From NCBI GenBank assembly GCA_963788965.1, contig CAWBIK010000006.1:248001-312000 (forward strand): a stretch of 64,000 nt of DNA. The letters are read 5' to 3'. Of this stretch, positions 11,041 through 19,663 are shown piece after piece (positions within the stretch are counted from its first letter, which is position 1; every line of letters starts with the position of its first letter). The translations under genes and the position numbers were made by a program. This DNA is from QHXQ01 sp963788965 (GTDB lineage Bacteria > Acidobacteriota > Blastocatellia > Pyrinomonadales > Pyrinomonadaceae). Below the pieces are notes generated by a model that saw nothing but the letters and a program-made list of their open reading frames with translations, made no database searches and was not told where the DNA came from.

Positions 11041-12397
11041 ATGAAAGAGATTGTTGTTATCGGCGGTGGGTTCGCGGGCGTTGAGGCGGCGTGGCAGGCG
11101 GCTGAAGCGGGCGCGCATGTGCGTTTGTATGAGATGCGGCCGGTCAAACAAACCCCGGCGCATCACACGGACAAGCTGGCGGAGATCGTCTGCTCGAACT
11201 CGTTGAAGTCGGACGAGCCGGGCTGCGCGCCGTACTTGTTGAAAGAAGAACTAAGGCGCGGTCGGTCGCTTGTGCTTGAGATTGCTGCTGAAACGCGTGT
11301 GCCGGCGGGCGCGGCGCTCGCAGTTGATCGGCATCGCTTCGCCGCGTTGATCACAGAGCGCATTGAAGCTCATCCAAATATAACCCTAGTGCGCGAAGAG
11401 TTGACGCGCGTACCTGAAGATGCGATCACGATCATCGCTGCGGGGCCGTTATGTTCGGATGCGCTGGCGGACGAGATCAAGCGTGTGACCGGCGACGATC
11501 AGCTTTACTTTTATGATGCGATTGCGCCTATCGTCGCCGCCGATTCGATTGATCAGTCTATCGCCTTTCGCGCCGCGCGTTATGACAAAGGCGGCGACGA
11601 TTATTTGAACTGCCCGATGGATGCGGAGCAGTACCGGCGTTTCTACGAAGCCTTGAGCGAGGCGCGCGCAGTGCCGTTGCAGAAGTTCGAGGAGACGCGC
11701 TGGTTCGAGGCCTGTCTGCCGATTGAAGAACTCGCGCGGCGCGGCTACGACACGCTTCGTTACGGGCCGATGAAGCCGGTCGGCTTGGTTGACCCGCGCA
11801 CGGGCCGCGAGCCGTTCGCCGCCGTGCAGTTGCGCCAAGAGAACTTGTTGGCCGACGCGTACAACATGGTCGGCTTTCAGAATCATCTACGTTATGGTGA
11901 GCAGGCGCGCGTGCTGCGGCTGATTCCGGGGATGGAGCGAGCAGAGTTCTTGCAATACGGCCAGATTCATCGTAATACTTACATTAGAGCGCCGCGCGTG
12001 CTCGCCCCGACCATGCAAATGCGCGCCCACCCCGAAGTATTCTTTGCCGGACAGATTAGCGGTGTCGAAGGTTACGTCGAATCGGTGGCGACGGGTTGGC
12101 TCGCGGGCTTAAACGCAGCACGATTATTAACAGGTCGTGAACTCGTCGAAGCTCCGACGGCGACCGCGACGGGCGCACTGGCGCGTTACGTCTCCTCCGC
12201 CCAGACGGACAACTATCAGCCGGTCAACATCACCTTTGCGTTGCTGCCGCCGCTCGCCGAAACCGAGCGCAAGCGTGTACGCAAGAAGCGCGACCGGCAC
12301 GCGCGGCAAGTCGCACTAGGGACTTGAAGCGTGGGACGACTGGCTGCGCGACGTGCAACACGCGGACGCCGCGCCGCACGTCGTCGCCGCCAACTGA
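11041..12397 (+). CDS. trmFO: methylenetetrahydrofolate-tRNA-(uracil-54-C5)-methyltransferase, frame broken near 12320
   Basis: Flavoprotein that methylates U54 of the tRNA T loop using methylene-tetrahydrofolate. FAD-binding Rossmann motif VIGGGFAGVEAAW at residues 4-16, then the family signatures YEMRPVKQTPAHHT, AEIVCSNSLKSD (with the catalytic-region cysteine), YFYDAIAPIV, LNCPMDAEQY, FEACLPIEELA, YGPMKPVGL, QLRQEN, YNMVGFQ and GQISGVEGYVES. The first frame stops at 12327, but one base further along the sequence reads LEAWDDWLRDVQH and stops at 12397, which is the usual helical C-terminus; one base too many at about 12314-12322 explains this. Restored length 451 residues. Confidence 0.93.
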
Positions 12398-12415
12398 AAT
12401 AAGTTAAGCATTAAG

Positions 12416-14371
12416 ATGAACGCACGACTCCACACGCGCGCGCACGAATCGAGGCGCACACCGCTCTTGGGCGCGGCTGCGTGTGGCTGCATGGTGCTGG
12501 CTTTACTCTTGGTCGTGCCCGCAGCACTCACCGCGCAGTCGGGACGCAAGCGACCCGACCCGACGCCCACGCCGTCCGGCTCCGCCACACAACGCCCGCG
12601 CCGCACCACGCCCGCGCCTGCGCCCACGTCGCGGCCTGCAATCAATCAACCCGGTCAGCCCGCCACGCCCGACGAGGCGCGGCCGACGCCGACACCTAGC
12701 CCGACGCCCGCGCCGTTGACGACTAACGATGCTGCGACCGGGCAAGCGGTCGAGATCGATCCCGACGAAGTGATCCGCGTCAACTCGAACCTCGTGCCGA
12801 TCCCCGCATCCGTCATAGACGATTCGGGCCGCGCCGTCGTCGATCTTCAGGTTAATGATTTCGAGTTGCGCGTGGACGGACAGCCGCGCCCCATCGGCGA
12901 TCTGTCGCGCGCCGAGACGCCGGTGCGCCTTGCCTTGCTGTTCGACAACAGCTACAGCCTGCGCGCCGCCCGCGAACTTGAGAAGCAATCGGCCGTGCGT
13001 TTCTTCCGCACGGTCATACGGCCGGTTGATCAAGCCGCGATCTTTTCCGTCTCGACCGAGCCGATCATGGAGATGCCGCTGACGAGTGATGTCAACCGCC
13101 TCGTCCGCGTCATCGAACATTACGGCGACCCGGAAGGCGCGACGGCGTTGCTCGATACGATTGTCCAAGCGGCCGATTATTTGAAACCGCAGACGGGCCG
13201 CAAAGTGATCGTCATCGTCTCCGACGGCGTGGACACGGTTAGCAACACCGACTTTGCCGAGACGGTCAAGCGCGTGCAATCGGCCGACTGTCAGGTCTAT
13301 GCCGTGCAGAACAACATCAGCGAGAACGCGAACCTGCGCGACCTGACCGCCGAGAAGCGGCTGCAAGAACTCGCCGTGCAGACGGGCGGGGCGGTCTTCG
13401 CGCCGCGCAACATCAACGACCTACCGGCCGCGTTCGCGCAAATCTCCGCCGATCTCGCGCAGCAATACATAGTCAGTTATTACCCCGAAGAAGATCGGCG
13501 CGACACGCGCTTCCGCATCATCTCGCTGCGCATCAAGACCCGGCCCGGCATGCGCGTGCGTGCGCGGCGCGGCTACTACCCGCGCCAGAGTCAACTCACC
13601 GCCGCACCGCACTACACTTACAATCTCAACGAGCAGAGCGACGCGCATGCACCCGCGCCCACGCCGTATACTGACCAGACGAACAACACACAGCCCCCGA
13701 CGCCGACCATCAACAGGGCGAGCATGCCCGCGACGGGGCCGTCTTACGGCAGCAAGAATCTCAACCCCGACGACGAAGTAGCCACGCCGCAACGCGCCCA
13801 CAACGAGCCTACAGCGCGCCCGGTCGTGACTAATGAACCCGCGCGCTCGTCCACGACGAACGAAACCACGCGGCCGGTTGTGCTAAACGAGACTGCGCCG
13901 CCCGGCCCGACCGAGGTTGCGCGACCGCCGGAAGCCAGAGTCGAACTCGCTTCCACGTCCGCCCCGCCGCCTGCGCCAACCCCGACCGCGACGCCCGAAC
14001 CCACGCCCGCACCGACACCAACGCCGACGCCCGCCGCGCCCAAGACGGCCGAGCCGCAAACAACATCAACATCATCAGCCGCCGCGCCGCAACGGCCGCT
14101 ACCGGGCGGTGTGCTCAATAGCCGTGCGCTCAAGCTGCCCAAGCCGCTCTATCCTGACACGGCGCGCCGCATGCGCGTCACCGGCGCGGTCAACGTCGAG
14201 GTCACTATTGACGAGAGTGGTAAAGTGATCGCAGCCCACGCCGCGAGCGGGCACATGCTCTTGCGCGAGGCCGCGGTCGCCGCCGCCCGGCAAGCGCGCT
14301 TCACGCCCACCATCGTGCGCGACAAAGCCGTGCAGGTGGCAGGCGTGATCATTTACAACTTCAGTCAGTAG
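12416..14371 (+). CDS. secreted VWA-domain protein with TonB C-terminal domain
   Basis: 651 residues. Signal peptide (CMVLALLLVVPAALTAQ, ends near residue 42), then a proline/threonine-rich linker, a VWFA domain of the acidobacterial family (TIGR03436-like) from about residue 120 to 380 with a MIDAS-type DNSYS motif, VIVSDGVDT, and YIVSYYPEEDRRDTRFR. A second long P/T/A-rich linker with TPTP repeats (about 400-560) leads to a TonB C-terminal domain (PLYPDTARRMRVTGAVNVEVTIDESG... ending VIIYNFSQ). The architecture suggests a cell-envelope protein that binds a ligand in a metal-dependent way and whose C-terminus sits in the periplasm. It follows trmFO by 18 nt. Confidence 0.85.
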   Translation: MNARLHTRAHESRRTPLLGAAACGCMVLALLLVVPAALTAQSGRKRPDPTPTPSGSATQRPRRTTPAPAPTSRPAINQPGQPATPDEARPTPTPSPTPAPLTTNDAATGQAVEIDPDEVIRVNSNLVPIPASVIDDSGRAVVDLQVNDFELRVDGQPRPIGDLSRAETPVRLALLFDNSYSLRAARELEKQSAVRFFRTVIRPVDQAAIFSVSTEPIMEMPLTSDVNRLVRVIEHYGDPEGATALLDTIVQAADYLKPQTGRKVIVIVSDGVDTVSNTDFAETVKRVQSADCQVYAVQNNISENANLRDLTAEKRLQELAVQTGGAVFAPRNINDLPAAFAQISADLAQQYIVSYYPEEDRRDTRFRIISLRIKTRPGMRVRARRGYYPRQSQLTAAPHYTYNLNEQSDAHAPAPTPYTDQTNNTQPPTPTINRASMPATGPSYGSKNLNPDDEVATPQRAHNEPTARPVVTNEPARSSTTNETTRPVVLNETAPPGPTEVARPPEARVELASTSAPPPAPTPTATPEPTPAPTPTPTPAAPKTAEPQTTSTSSAAAPQRPLPGGVLNSRALKLPKPLYPDTARRMRVTGAVNVEVTIDESGKVIAAHAASGHMLLREAAVAAARQARFTPTIVRDKAVQVAGVIIYNFSQ

Positions 14372-14377
14372 CAGGGA

Positions 14378-14452
14378 AATGATGAAGGGAATCATGAACG
14401 ATGAATAAAAGACTGTGCTTAATTCATCGTTCATCATGCCGCCTTCTTCATT
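14378..14452 (+). repeat. palindrome, GATGAA/GAAGGCGGC type
   Basis: Compound inverted repeat: inner stem ATGAACGATGAAT (14394-14406) with 14422-14434, outer stem AATGATGAAGG with CCTTCTTCATT (14442-14452, one mismatch). It lies between the VWA gene and the Xer recombinase and shares GCCGCCTTC with the element at 57861. Confidence 0.7.
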
Positions 14453-14463
14453 GATAGAGCGTT

Positions 14464-15384
14464 ATGGATCAACTACTCGAACAGTTCTTCGAGCATCTGC
14501 GCTATGAGCGTAACGTGAGCGAGCATACGTTGCGTAATTATCGGATAGATCTGGCGCAGTTCTACGATCATCTTGCGCCGCCGGATGCGCAGAGCGGGGC
14601 GCGGCGCGCGTTCGAGATCAAGCAGATCGATCACATCACGATCCGCGAGTGGTTGTCGCAGTTGCACGCGGCGCAGAAGCAGAAGACTTCGATTGCGCGT
14701 AAGCTCGCGGCGCTGCGGACGTTCTTCCAGTTCCTCGTGCGCGAAGGCGTCGTCGAGATGAACCCGGCGAAGTTGGTTGCCACGCCGCGCCTTGAGAAGA
14801 AGCTGCCCAATCATCTCTCCATCGAAGATGTCGTCCGCTTCATCGAGACGCCCGACATCGAAACCGATATGGGCAAGCGCGACCGCGCCATCTTAGAGAT
14901 GCTCTATGCGACGGGCGTGCGCGTCTCCGAGTTGGTCAAACTCGATCTGCGCGACGTGGATTTTCAGAACAAGACGGTGCGCGTGACGGGCAAGCGACGC
15001 AAGCAGCGCATCGTGCCCTTCGGCGATCCGGCCAAGCACGCGCTCTTGCAATACCTCGCCGTGCGCAACGCCTTCTTGCAGCACGCGCCGCTGGCGGAAC
15101 GCGACACGCAGGCCACGTTCCTCAACTATCAAGGCACGCGCATCACCACGCGCTCGGTCGGGCGCATGGTGGACAAGTACATCACCATCTGTGCCGGCAT
15201 CCACAACATCAGCCCGCACTCCCTGCGCCACTCGTTCGCCACGCACTTGCTCGACAGCGGCGCAGACCTACGCCACATCCAAGAACTGCTCGGCCACGCG
15301 CGGCTCTCCACCACGCAAATCTATACGCACGTCTCAATGGAAAAACTGATCGAGGTCTACGACAAGACGCACCCGAAAGCGTGA
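14464..15384 (+). CDS. xerC: tyrosine recombinase XerC/XerD
   Basis: 306 residues, the usual Xer length. The SAM-like N-terminal DNA-binding domain (residues 1-about 95, EHTLRNYRIDLAQFYDHL) precedes the catalytic domain with the full set of active-site residues: Arg in ATGVRVSELVKL, Lys in VTGKRRKQRIVPF, His and Arg in HSLRHSFATHLLD, His in LLGHARLSTTQIYTHVS and the tyrosine of the same motif. Xer enzymes resolve chromosome dimers at dif. Whether this is XerC or XerD cannot be decided without other copies. A 40-bp palindrome separates it from the convergent next gene. No dif-like site was found nearby. Confidence 0.9.
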   Translation: MDQLLEQFFEHLRYERNVSEHTLRNYRIDLAQFYDHLAPPDAQSGARRAFEIKQIDHITIREWLSQLHAAQKQKTSIARKLAALRTFFQFLVREGVVEMNPAKLVATPRLEKKLPNHLSIEDVVRFIETPDIETDMGKRDRAILEMLYATGVRVSELVKLDLRDVDFQNKTVRVTGKRRKQRIVPFGDPAKHALLQYLAVRNAFLQHAPLAERDTQATFLNYQGTRITTRSVGRMVDKYITICAGIHNISPHSLRHSFATHLLDSGADLRHIQELLGHARLSTTQIYTHVSMEKLIEVYDKTHPKA

Positions 15385-15386
15385 CA

Positions 15387-15466
15387 ATTGCGGAATGCGG
15401 AGTTCGGATTGCGGAATTAAAAGAAGCTTCTTTTAATTCCGCAATCCGAACTCCGCAGTCCGCAAT
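15387..15466. repeat. loop-less 40-bp-arm palindrome, TTGCGGA heptad type
   Basis: Two 40-nt arms (15387-15426 and 15427-15466) are reverse complements with a single mismatch and no spacer. The arm reads as heptads TTGCGGA-ATGCGGA-GTTCGGA-TTGCGGA followed by ATTAAAAGAAG. It lies between convergent genes, so it can act as a terminator from both sides (the runs TTCTTTTAATT lie in the stem itself). Confidence 0.9.
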
Positions 15467-15469
15467 CGT

Positions 15470-15850
15470 TCACAACGTTGGGATGTCGTCTAGTCCTTGG
15501 CTGGCTTCGATGGCGGTCTGGCAGGCGGCGTCGTAGCGGGCGGTGGGGACGGCTTCGAGGCGGCGCTCGCTGATCGGTTCGGCGCAACGGGCGCAGATGC
15601 CGTAGCTGCCCTCGTCGATGCGTAAGAGAGCTTGGTCGATGTCGGCGACGGTCTGCGATGCGCGTTCGCCGAGCCGCAGTTCGATCTCCTGGTTCACGTC
15701 CATGACCGACATGTCCACGGTGTCTTTCACGCCGTCGTCAGTCGCGCTCATCTCAAGGGCGGCGGCTTGGTTGTCGCGCACGTGCTCTGTGTGCTGGCGC
15801 AGTTGCGCGGTCAGGATTTGGCGGAAGTGTTCCAGTTTCTCTGCGTCCAT
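15470..15850 (-). CDS. DksA/TraR-family zinc-finger protein
   Basis: 126 residues from the ATG at 15850, preceded by AAGGGGAA; an upstream TTG would add 7 residues. The layout is that of the family: a coiled-coil N-terminal half (LTAQLRQHTEHVRDNQAAALE...ELRLGERASQTVADIDQALLRI) and a C-terminal zinc finger GSYGICARCAEPISERRLEAVP. The usual second CxxC is reduced to YDAAC, so one of the four zinc cysteines is Asp. The acidic coiled-coil tip, which DksA uses to act on RNA polymerase through the secondary channel, is plausible (SATDDGVKDTVD). It may regulate transcription in response to stress; its exact target is not visible. Confidence 0.85.
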   Translation of the reverse strand: MDAEKLEHFRQILTAQLRQHTEHVRDNQAAALEMSATDDGVKDTVDMSVMDVNQEIELRLGERASQTVADIDQALLRIDEGSYGICARCAEPISERRLEAVPTARYDAACQTAIEASQGLDDIPTL

Positions 15851-15896
15851 CGGTTCCCCTTGCACTTTCAATTATTGAGTTTGTTGAACGGGCGTG

Positions 15897-15924
15897 ATTA
15901 TAACACAGCCGCCCGCCGGGTCAG
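15897..15924 (-). promoter_or_regulatory. promoter of the DksA-like gene
   Basis: Minus strand: CTGACC, 16-nt spacer, then a perfect TATAAT (15897-15902). The expected start lies about 40 nt before the ATG at 15850. Confidence 0.6.
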
Positions 15925-15961
15925 GCGAGCGGCGGCTGGAAATTGAACTTGATGTGACCCG

Positions 15962-18303
15962 TTAGAATCTGGCCGTCAAGCCGACGCGGACGGCGCGGCT
16001 TGAGCCGGGCGAGATGTTGTTGTTGTTGTCCGCGTTGCGATAATACTTCCGGTCGGCCAAGTTCTCGACGTTGGCTTGCAGCCGCCAACGCTCGTTGATG
16101 GCATAGAAGACGGCGGCGTCCGCGCGCGTGTAGCCCGGCAACGTGACCGTGTTATCGACCGCGGCGAACATATCGGACCGATGCACGACGCCTAAGCCGA
16201 CGCCGAGCCGCGCGACGAGCCGGTAGTTGTTCCACAGCGAGAACGTGTGGTGCGGCACTTGTGCGACCTGTGCGCCCGCGCGCGCCGCCGTGGTGGCGCT
16301 GGTGATGAACGCATCCTGATAAGCGTAGCCGCCGGCAATGCGCCACGCGCGCGTGACGTTGCCGCTTAAGCCGACCTCGAAGCCGTCGGTGCGCTGGCTG
16401 CCGGTCTGCACGATGCGAGTCGGATCGTTCGGGTCGGTTGCGCGCGTGTTGGTGCGGTCCTGCCGATAGAGGGCGGTCGTCAGCGCGAGATTGCGGCGCA
16501 CGTCCCACTTGACGCCGAACTCGTAGTTGCTGAACTTCTCAGGTTTGACTTGCTGCGTGATGCTCGTCAACGACGAGAACTGATCGCCGGAACTGGGCAA
16601 GAAAGCCACGCTGTAATTCGCATAGACGGACAGCGGCGTGATCGGCTTGACGACTATGCCCGCGCGCGGCGAGACGAGCCGGTCGATGCGACGCAGGTTG
16701 TCGCCCGTTCGATTGTTGTGAAACCGTAGGTCAAAGTAATCGAAGCGCAGGCCCGCAACCACCTGCACGTAACGCGACAACTCGATCTGATCTTGTGCGT
16801 AGAGGGCCGCCACGTTGGTCTTGAGATGATTGTTGGCGTCGGTCGCAGCGGGGCGATAAGTTACCGGCGTGCTGATCGTGGGGTTGTCATACGCCACTGA
16901 GACGGCCGTGGTCGTGTTGTTGAAGAAGCCCGTATTGCGCAGGTTGTCCGTCAACTGGCGACCCAGTTCGGCCCCGGTTAAGAAGGTGTGTTTGATGCGC
17001 CCGGTCGTTAACGAAAAGATCAGGTCGGTCTGGTTGAAGATGTTCCGGCGGTGGGTCGCGTTGTTATAAGCGGATAACGCGACGCGTGTTTTATCCGCCG
17101 TCACCGCACCGGCCACGTAGTTCTGATAGAACCTGTCGTAGTCGCCAAACAGCGTGCGATTGCGAAACTGTAAGCGCCCGATTTGCTGATCGACGGCTGC
17201 GGACGCGAGTTGCACGTCGGCGCGCACGTGGCTATCTGCGGGGTTGCCGAAGAAAGTTGCGATGGGCGTGTCGGCCGGGTGGCCTTGATAAGAAGGGATG
17301 CCACGGTCGGCGGTGCGTGCATCATGAAAGTATTCGTAACCGAAGGTAAACTTCGTCTGCGTGCTAGGGGCGACGGTCAAGCGTCGGGTTGATGCCGTAT
17401 CGTTCAAGGTTGACGAACTTGCGGAAGCTGTCGGAGTTCTCGTACAAGCCGTTGACGCGTGCGGCCACTTTATTACTTAAAGGCTGAGCGAAATCGGCCG
17501 TCACGCGTCGGTTGCCAAACGAGCCGCCTTGCAGCGTGAACTCGCGCAACGGAGCAAAGCCTGCTTCCTTCGTCACGCGGTTGATGACGCCGCCGCCACC
17601 GCCGCGGCCGAAGATCATCGCGTTGGGGCCTTTCAGCGCCTCAATGCGATCCACGTTATAAAGGTCGCGGTAATACTGCACGTCGTCGCGCACGCCGTTG
17701 AGGAAGAAGTCGGCGCTTGTGCTGTTGCCACGGATCACGAGTTGGTCACGATTATTTTCGCCTTGATGCGCCGTGATGCCGGGGATGTAGTTGACCACAT
17801 CCGTCATGCTCTGAAACGACTGATCCCTGATCTGCTCTTTCGTCACGACCGTGATCGACTGCGGCGTATCGCGCAGAGGCGTCAACGTCTTCATGGCACT
17901 GCCGATAACCTCAGTTTGATAACCCGCCGTGTCCGACACGATAACGACCGCCGACGCGCCGGCCACTTGCAACACAACTTCCAACGGCGTGTCGTTCACC
18001 CGCCCGACGTTAACCATTTGCTTCGTCTCCCCGAAGCCCGCCGCCGCAACCTGCAACACGTACTCGCCCGGATCGAGCGACAGGGAAAACTCACCGTTCT
18101 GATCGGTCAAGGCTGTCAGACTCGCGGCGCGGCCCTGCGCCGTCGCCACGATCTTAGCCGCGTGCAATCACCGCCCGGTTTGGATCAAGCACCCGCCCGC
18201 GCAGCACAGTTTGAGCAGGCACACCTTGCGCGTGAACGGGCAATGAGCAGGCGGCCAATAACAGCAGATGAAACAGACGGCTCGATGTGATTGTGCGCAA
18301 CAT
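15962..18303 (-). CDS. TonB-dependent siderophore-type receptor, two frame breaks
   Basis: Outer-membrane receptor for a ferric siderophore or similar ligand. Three frames join when one extra base is removed near 18160 and one near 17378, giving 779 residues. Order: signal peptide (FHLLLLAACSLPVHAQ), carboxypeptidase-regulatory-like domain (VLRGRVLDPNRAVIA...GEFSLSLDPGEYVLQVAAAGF), plug domain with SITVVTKEQIRDQSF, VNYIPGITAHQGENNRDQ, IRGNS, VDRIEALKGPNAMIFGRG and GGVINRVTKEA, then a beta-barrel with SVYANYSVAFLPS, QVKPEKFSNYEFGVKWD and a terminal Phe (VGLTARF), as needed for barrel assembly. ATG at 18303 lies 8 nt after AAGGAG. A strong promoter and palindrome upstream suggest iron or metal regulation. 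Confidence 0.9.
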
Positions 18304-18593
18304 TGGCAACTCCTTCGGGGGCACGACACGAGTAAGCAGACGGGCGGGCGCGGTTGGGTACTGAAGCAGCTTCAATTGCAACCGGCAGTCATGGCTCGTG
18401 TGACCTGTGCGTTGAAAGTTGCGGCGGGCCGACCTGAGAATGCAGGCGACCGGCAGCCGCAATGGTTGTCGTCACAAGGCTCGCGCAGTTCCTTCCGCCA
18501 AGATCGGACTGCGCGGGCCGCTTGTCTTACGGCGCGGCTAAACTTTTAAGTCGAACGTGTGGTGGTAAAATTGAAAACGGATTTCAATTTCAC
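18304..18593 (-). other. about 290-nt untranslated leader of the TonB receptor
   Basis: No convincing gene. The minus-strand leader contains a hairpin CGGTTG...CAACCG with inner GAAGC/GCTTC (18351-18384) and a GCGCAGT...ACTGCGC inverted repeat (18483-18489 / 18508-18514). I looked for cobalamin, TPP, FMN and SAM riboswitch core motifs and saw none. Its length suggests post-transcriptional control. Confidence 0.4.
18568..18590 (-). promoter_or_regulatory. palindromic operator candidate (Fur-like position)
   Basis: Perfect 9-bp inverted repeat AAATTGAAA-ACGGA-TTTCAATTT directly downstream of the predicted transcription start of the TonB receptor. Position and AT-rich symmetry fit a repressor site such as Fur or another metal regulator; the sequence is not the classic Fur box. 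Confidence 0.5.
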
Positions 18594-18599
18594 GTGAGC

Positions 18600-18628
18600 A
18601 GTATAGGCAAGTAGGTGTAGGCTGTCAA
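18600..18628 (-). promoter_or_regulatory. strong promoter of the TonB receptor
   Basis: Minus strand TTGACA (18623-18628), 17-nt spacer, TATACT (18600-18605): near-consensus housekeeping promoter. The start would fall near 18593, immediately before the palindrome at 18568-18590. Confidence 0.75.
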
Positions 18629-18665
18629 TAAGAAGCTTGAAGGCAACTTGTCTTCGTAGTTAATG

Positions 18666-19628
18666 TCACGCCTCGCCGCAGAGTATCTCGGCGGCAAGCA
18701 GGGGGATGAGCAACTCGTGATGTCCGGTGAGCGCGTAGCCGCGGCCTGCGCCGTCGCTCGTGGGCCGGCGCACGACGTTGGTGAGCGGGCGATAGGATTG
18801 GATGAAGTCGAAGTTCGCCGTTGTGAAGTCCGCGAGCGGATGGCCGAGGTTGCGCACAAGCGTGACGGCTTTCAAAAAAACTTCGGGCAGCACGACCGCC
18901 GAGCCGACGTTCAAATAGACACCGCCGCCGTCCATGCGACGCACCAACTCCGCGAGCAGACGAAAATCCGTGTGCGTGGTCGCGCCGAGGCTCGCGCCGT
19001 CCGTTGACGGATGAAAATGTGCGATGTCCGCGCCGATGGATAGGTGCGCGGTGAAGGGCACACGCGCCGCGTAAGCCGCGCACAGTAGCGACAGGTGCGC
19101 GTGCGGCGGCTGCATCCCGGTCAACGTGCGCCCCAACGCTTCGCCCAAGCCGATCTGATCGCGTGCGCCCGCCTGCGCCGCTTCATTCAAGAGCCGGCCC
19201 GTCTCTTCCGCCGCGCCGAACGCGCCCGCACCGAGCGTCGCGTCCACATCTTCCGACGTTGACCCGACCAACGCTAACTCTGCGTCGTGTACCAGCACGG
19301 AGCCGTTGCCCGCTAGCGCCGTGACGAAGCCGCGCTGCATCAAGTCGATGATGACGGGCGCGAGGCCGGTCTTGATGACGTGCCCGCCGAGGCCCCAGAT
19401 GATCGGACGTTGCAGCGCGCGCGCACGTCGCACTTGCGCCGCCACTGCGCGCAGAGACTTGACGGCCAGTATGTCCGGCAGCGCGCGCAGGAAGTCTTTG
19501 AGGGTCGCGTCCGCGTTGACAGGCGCGGCGAACTCGGCGGCGGTAACTTTGCTTGGGCGCGAGGCGAGCGGGTACGTGTTGACGCCCGATAGATCGATCG
19601 GGCGCACGTCATCTTCATAACTGGACAC
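18666..19628 (-). CDS. deoxyhypusine-synthase-like protein
   Basis: 320 residues, GTG start at 19628. Motifs WGLGGHVIKTGLAPVIIDLM, GFVTALAGNGSVLVHDAELALVGSTSEDVDATL, GAFGAAEETGRLLNEA, and PFTAHLSIGADIAHFHP recall bacterial homologues of deoxyhypusine/homospermidine synthase, which bind NAD in a Rossmann-like fold. The eukaryotic-type lysine-containing active site is not evident, so the substrate is uncertain; bacteria usually lack hypusine, and homospermidine synthesis or a different NAD-dependent reaction is possible. It ends about 360 nt from the TonB receptor start and lies 35 nt downstream of a small secreted protein on the same strand. The family assignment is from memory of the motifs. 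Confidence 0.5.
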   Translation of the reverse strand: MSSYEDDVRPIDLSGVNTYPLASRPSKVTAAEFAAPVNADATLKDFLRALPDILAVKSLRAVAAQVRRARALQRPIIWGLGGHVIKTGLAPVIIDLMQRGFVTALAGNGSVLVHDAELALVGSTSEDVDATLGAGAFGAAEETGRLLNEAAQAGARDQIGLGEALGRTLTGMQPPHAHLSLLCAAYAARVPFTAHLSIGADIAHFHPSTDGASLGATTHTDFRLLAELVRRMDGGGVYLNVGSAVVLPEVFLKAVTLVRNLGHPLADFTTANFDFIQSYRPLTNVVRRPTSDGAGRGYALTGHHELLIPLLAAEILCGEA

Positions 19629-19663
19629 GGTTCAGCAACGCTCCTTCACTTTAGTCAAACTTG

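Noticed and set aside
14464..15466. Mobile element or integrase island around the Xer gene
   Set aside because: The recombinase has the length and motifs of a housekeeping Xer protein, there is no attachment-site duplication or cargo, and the palindrome belongs to the genome-wide heptad families.
18304..18593. Cobalamin riboswitch before the TonB receptor
   Set aside because: No B12-box or core motif found; the receptor looks like a siderophore type.
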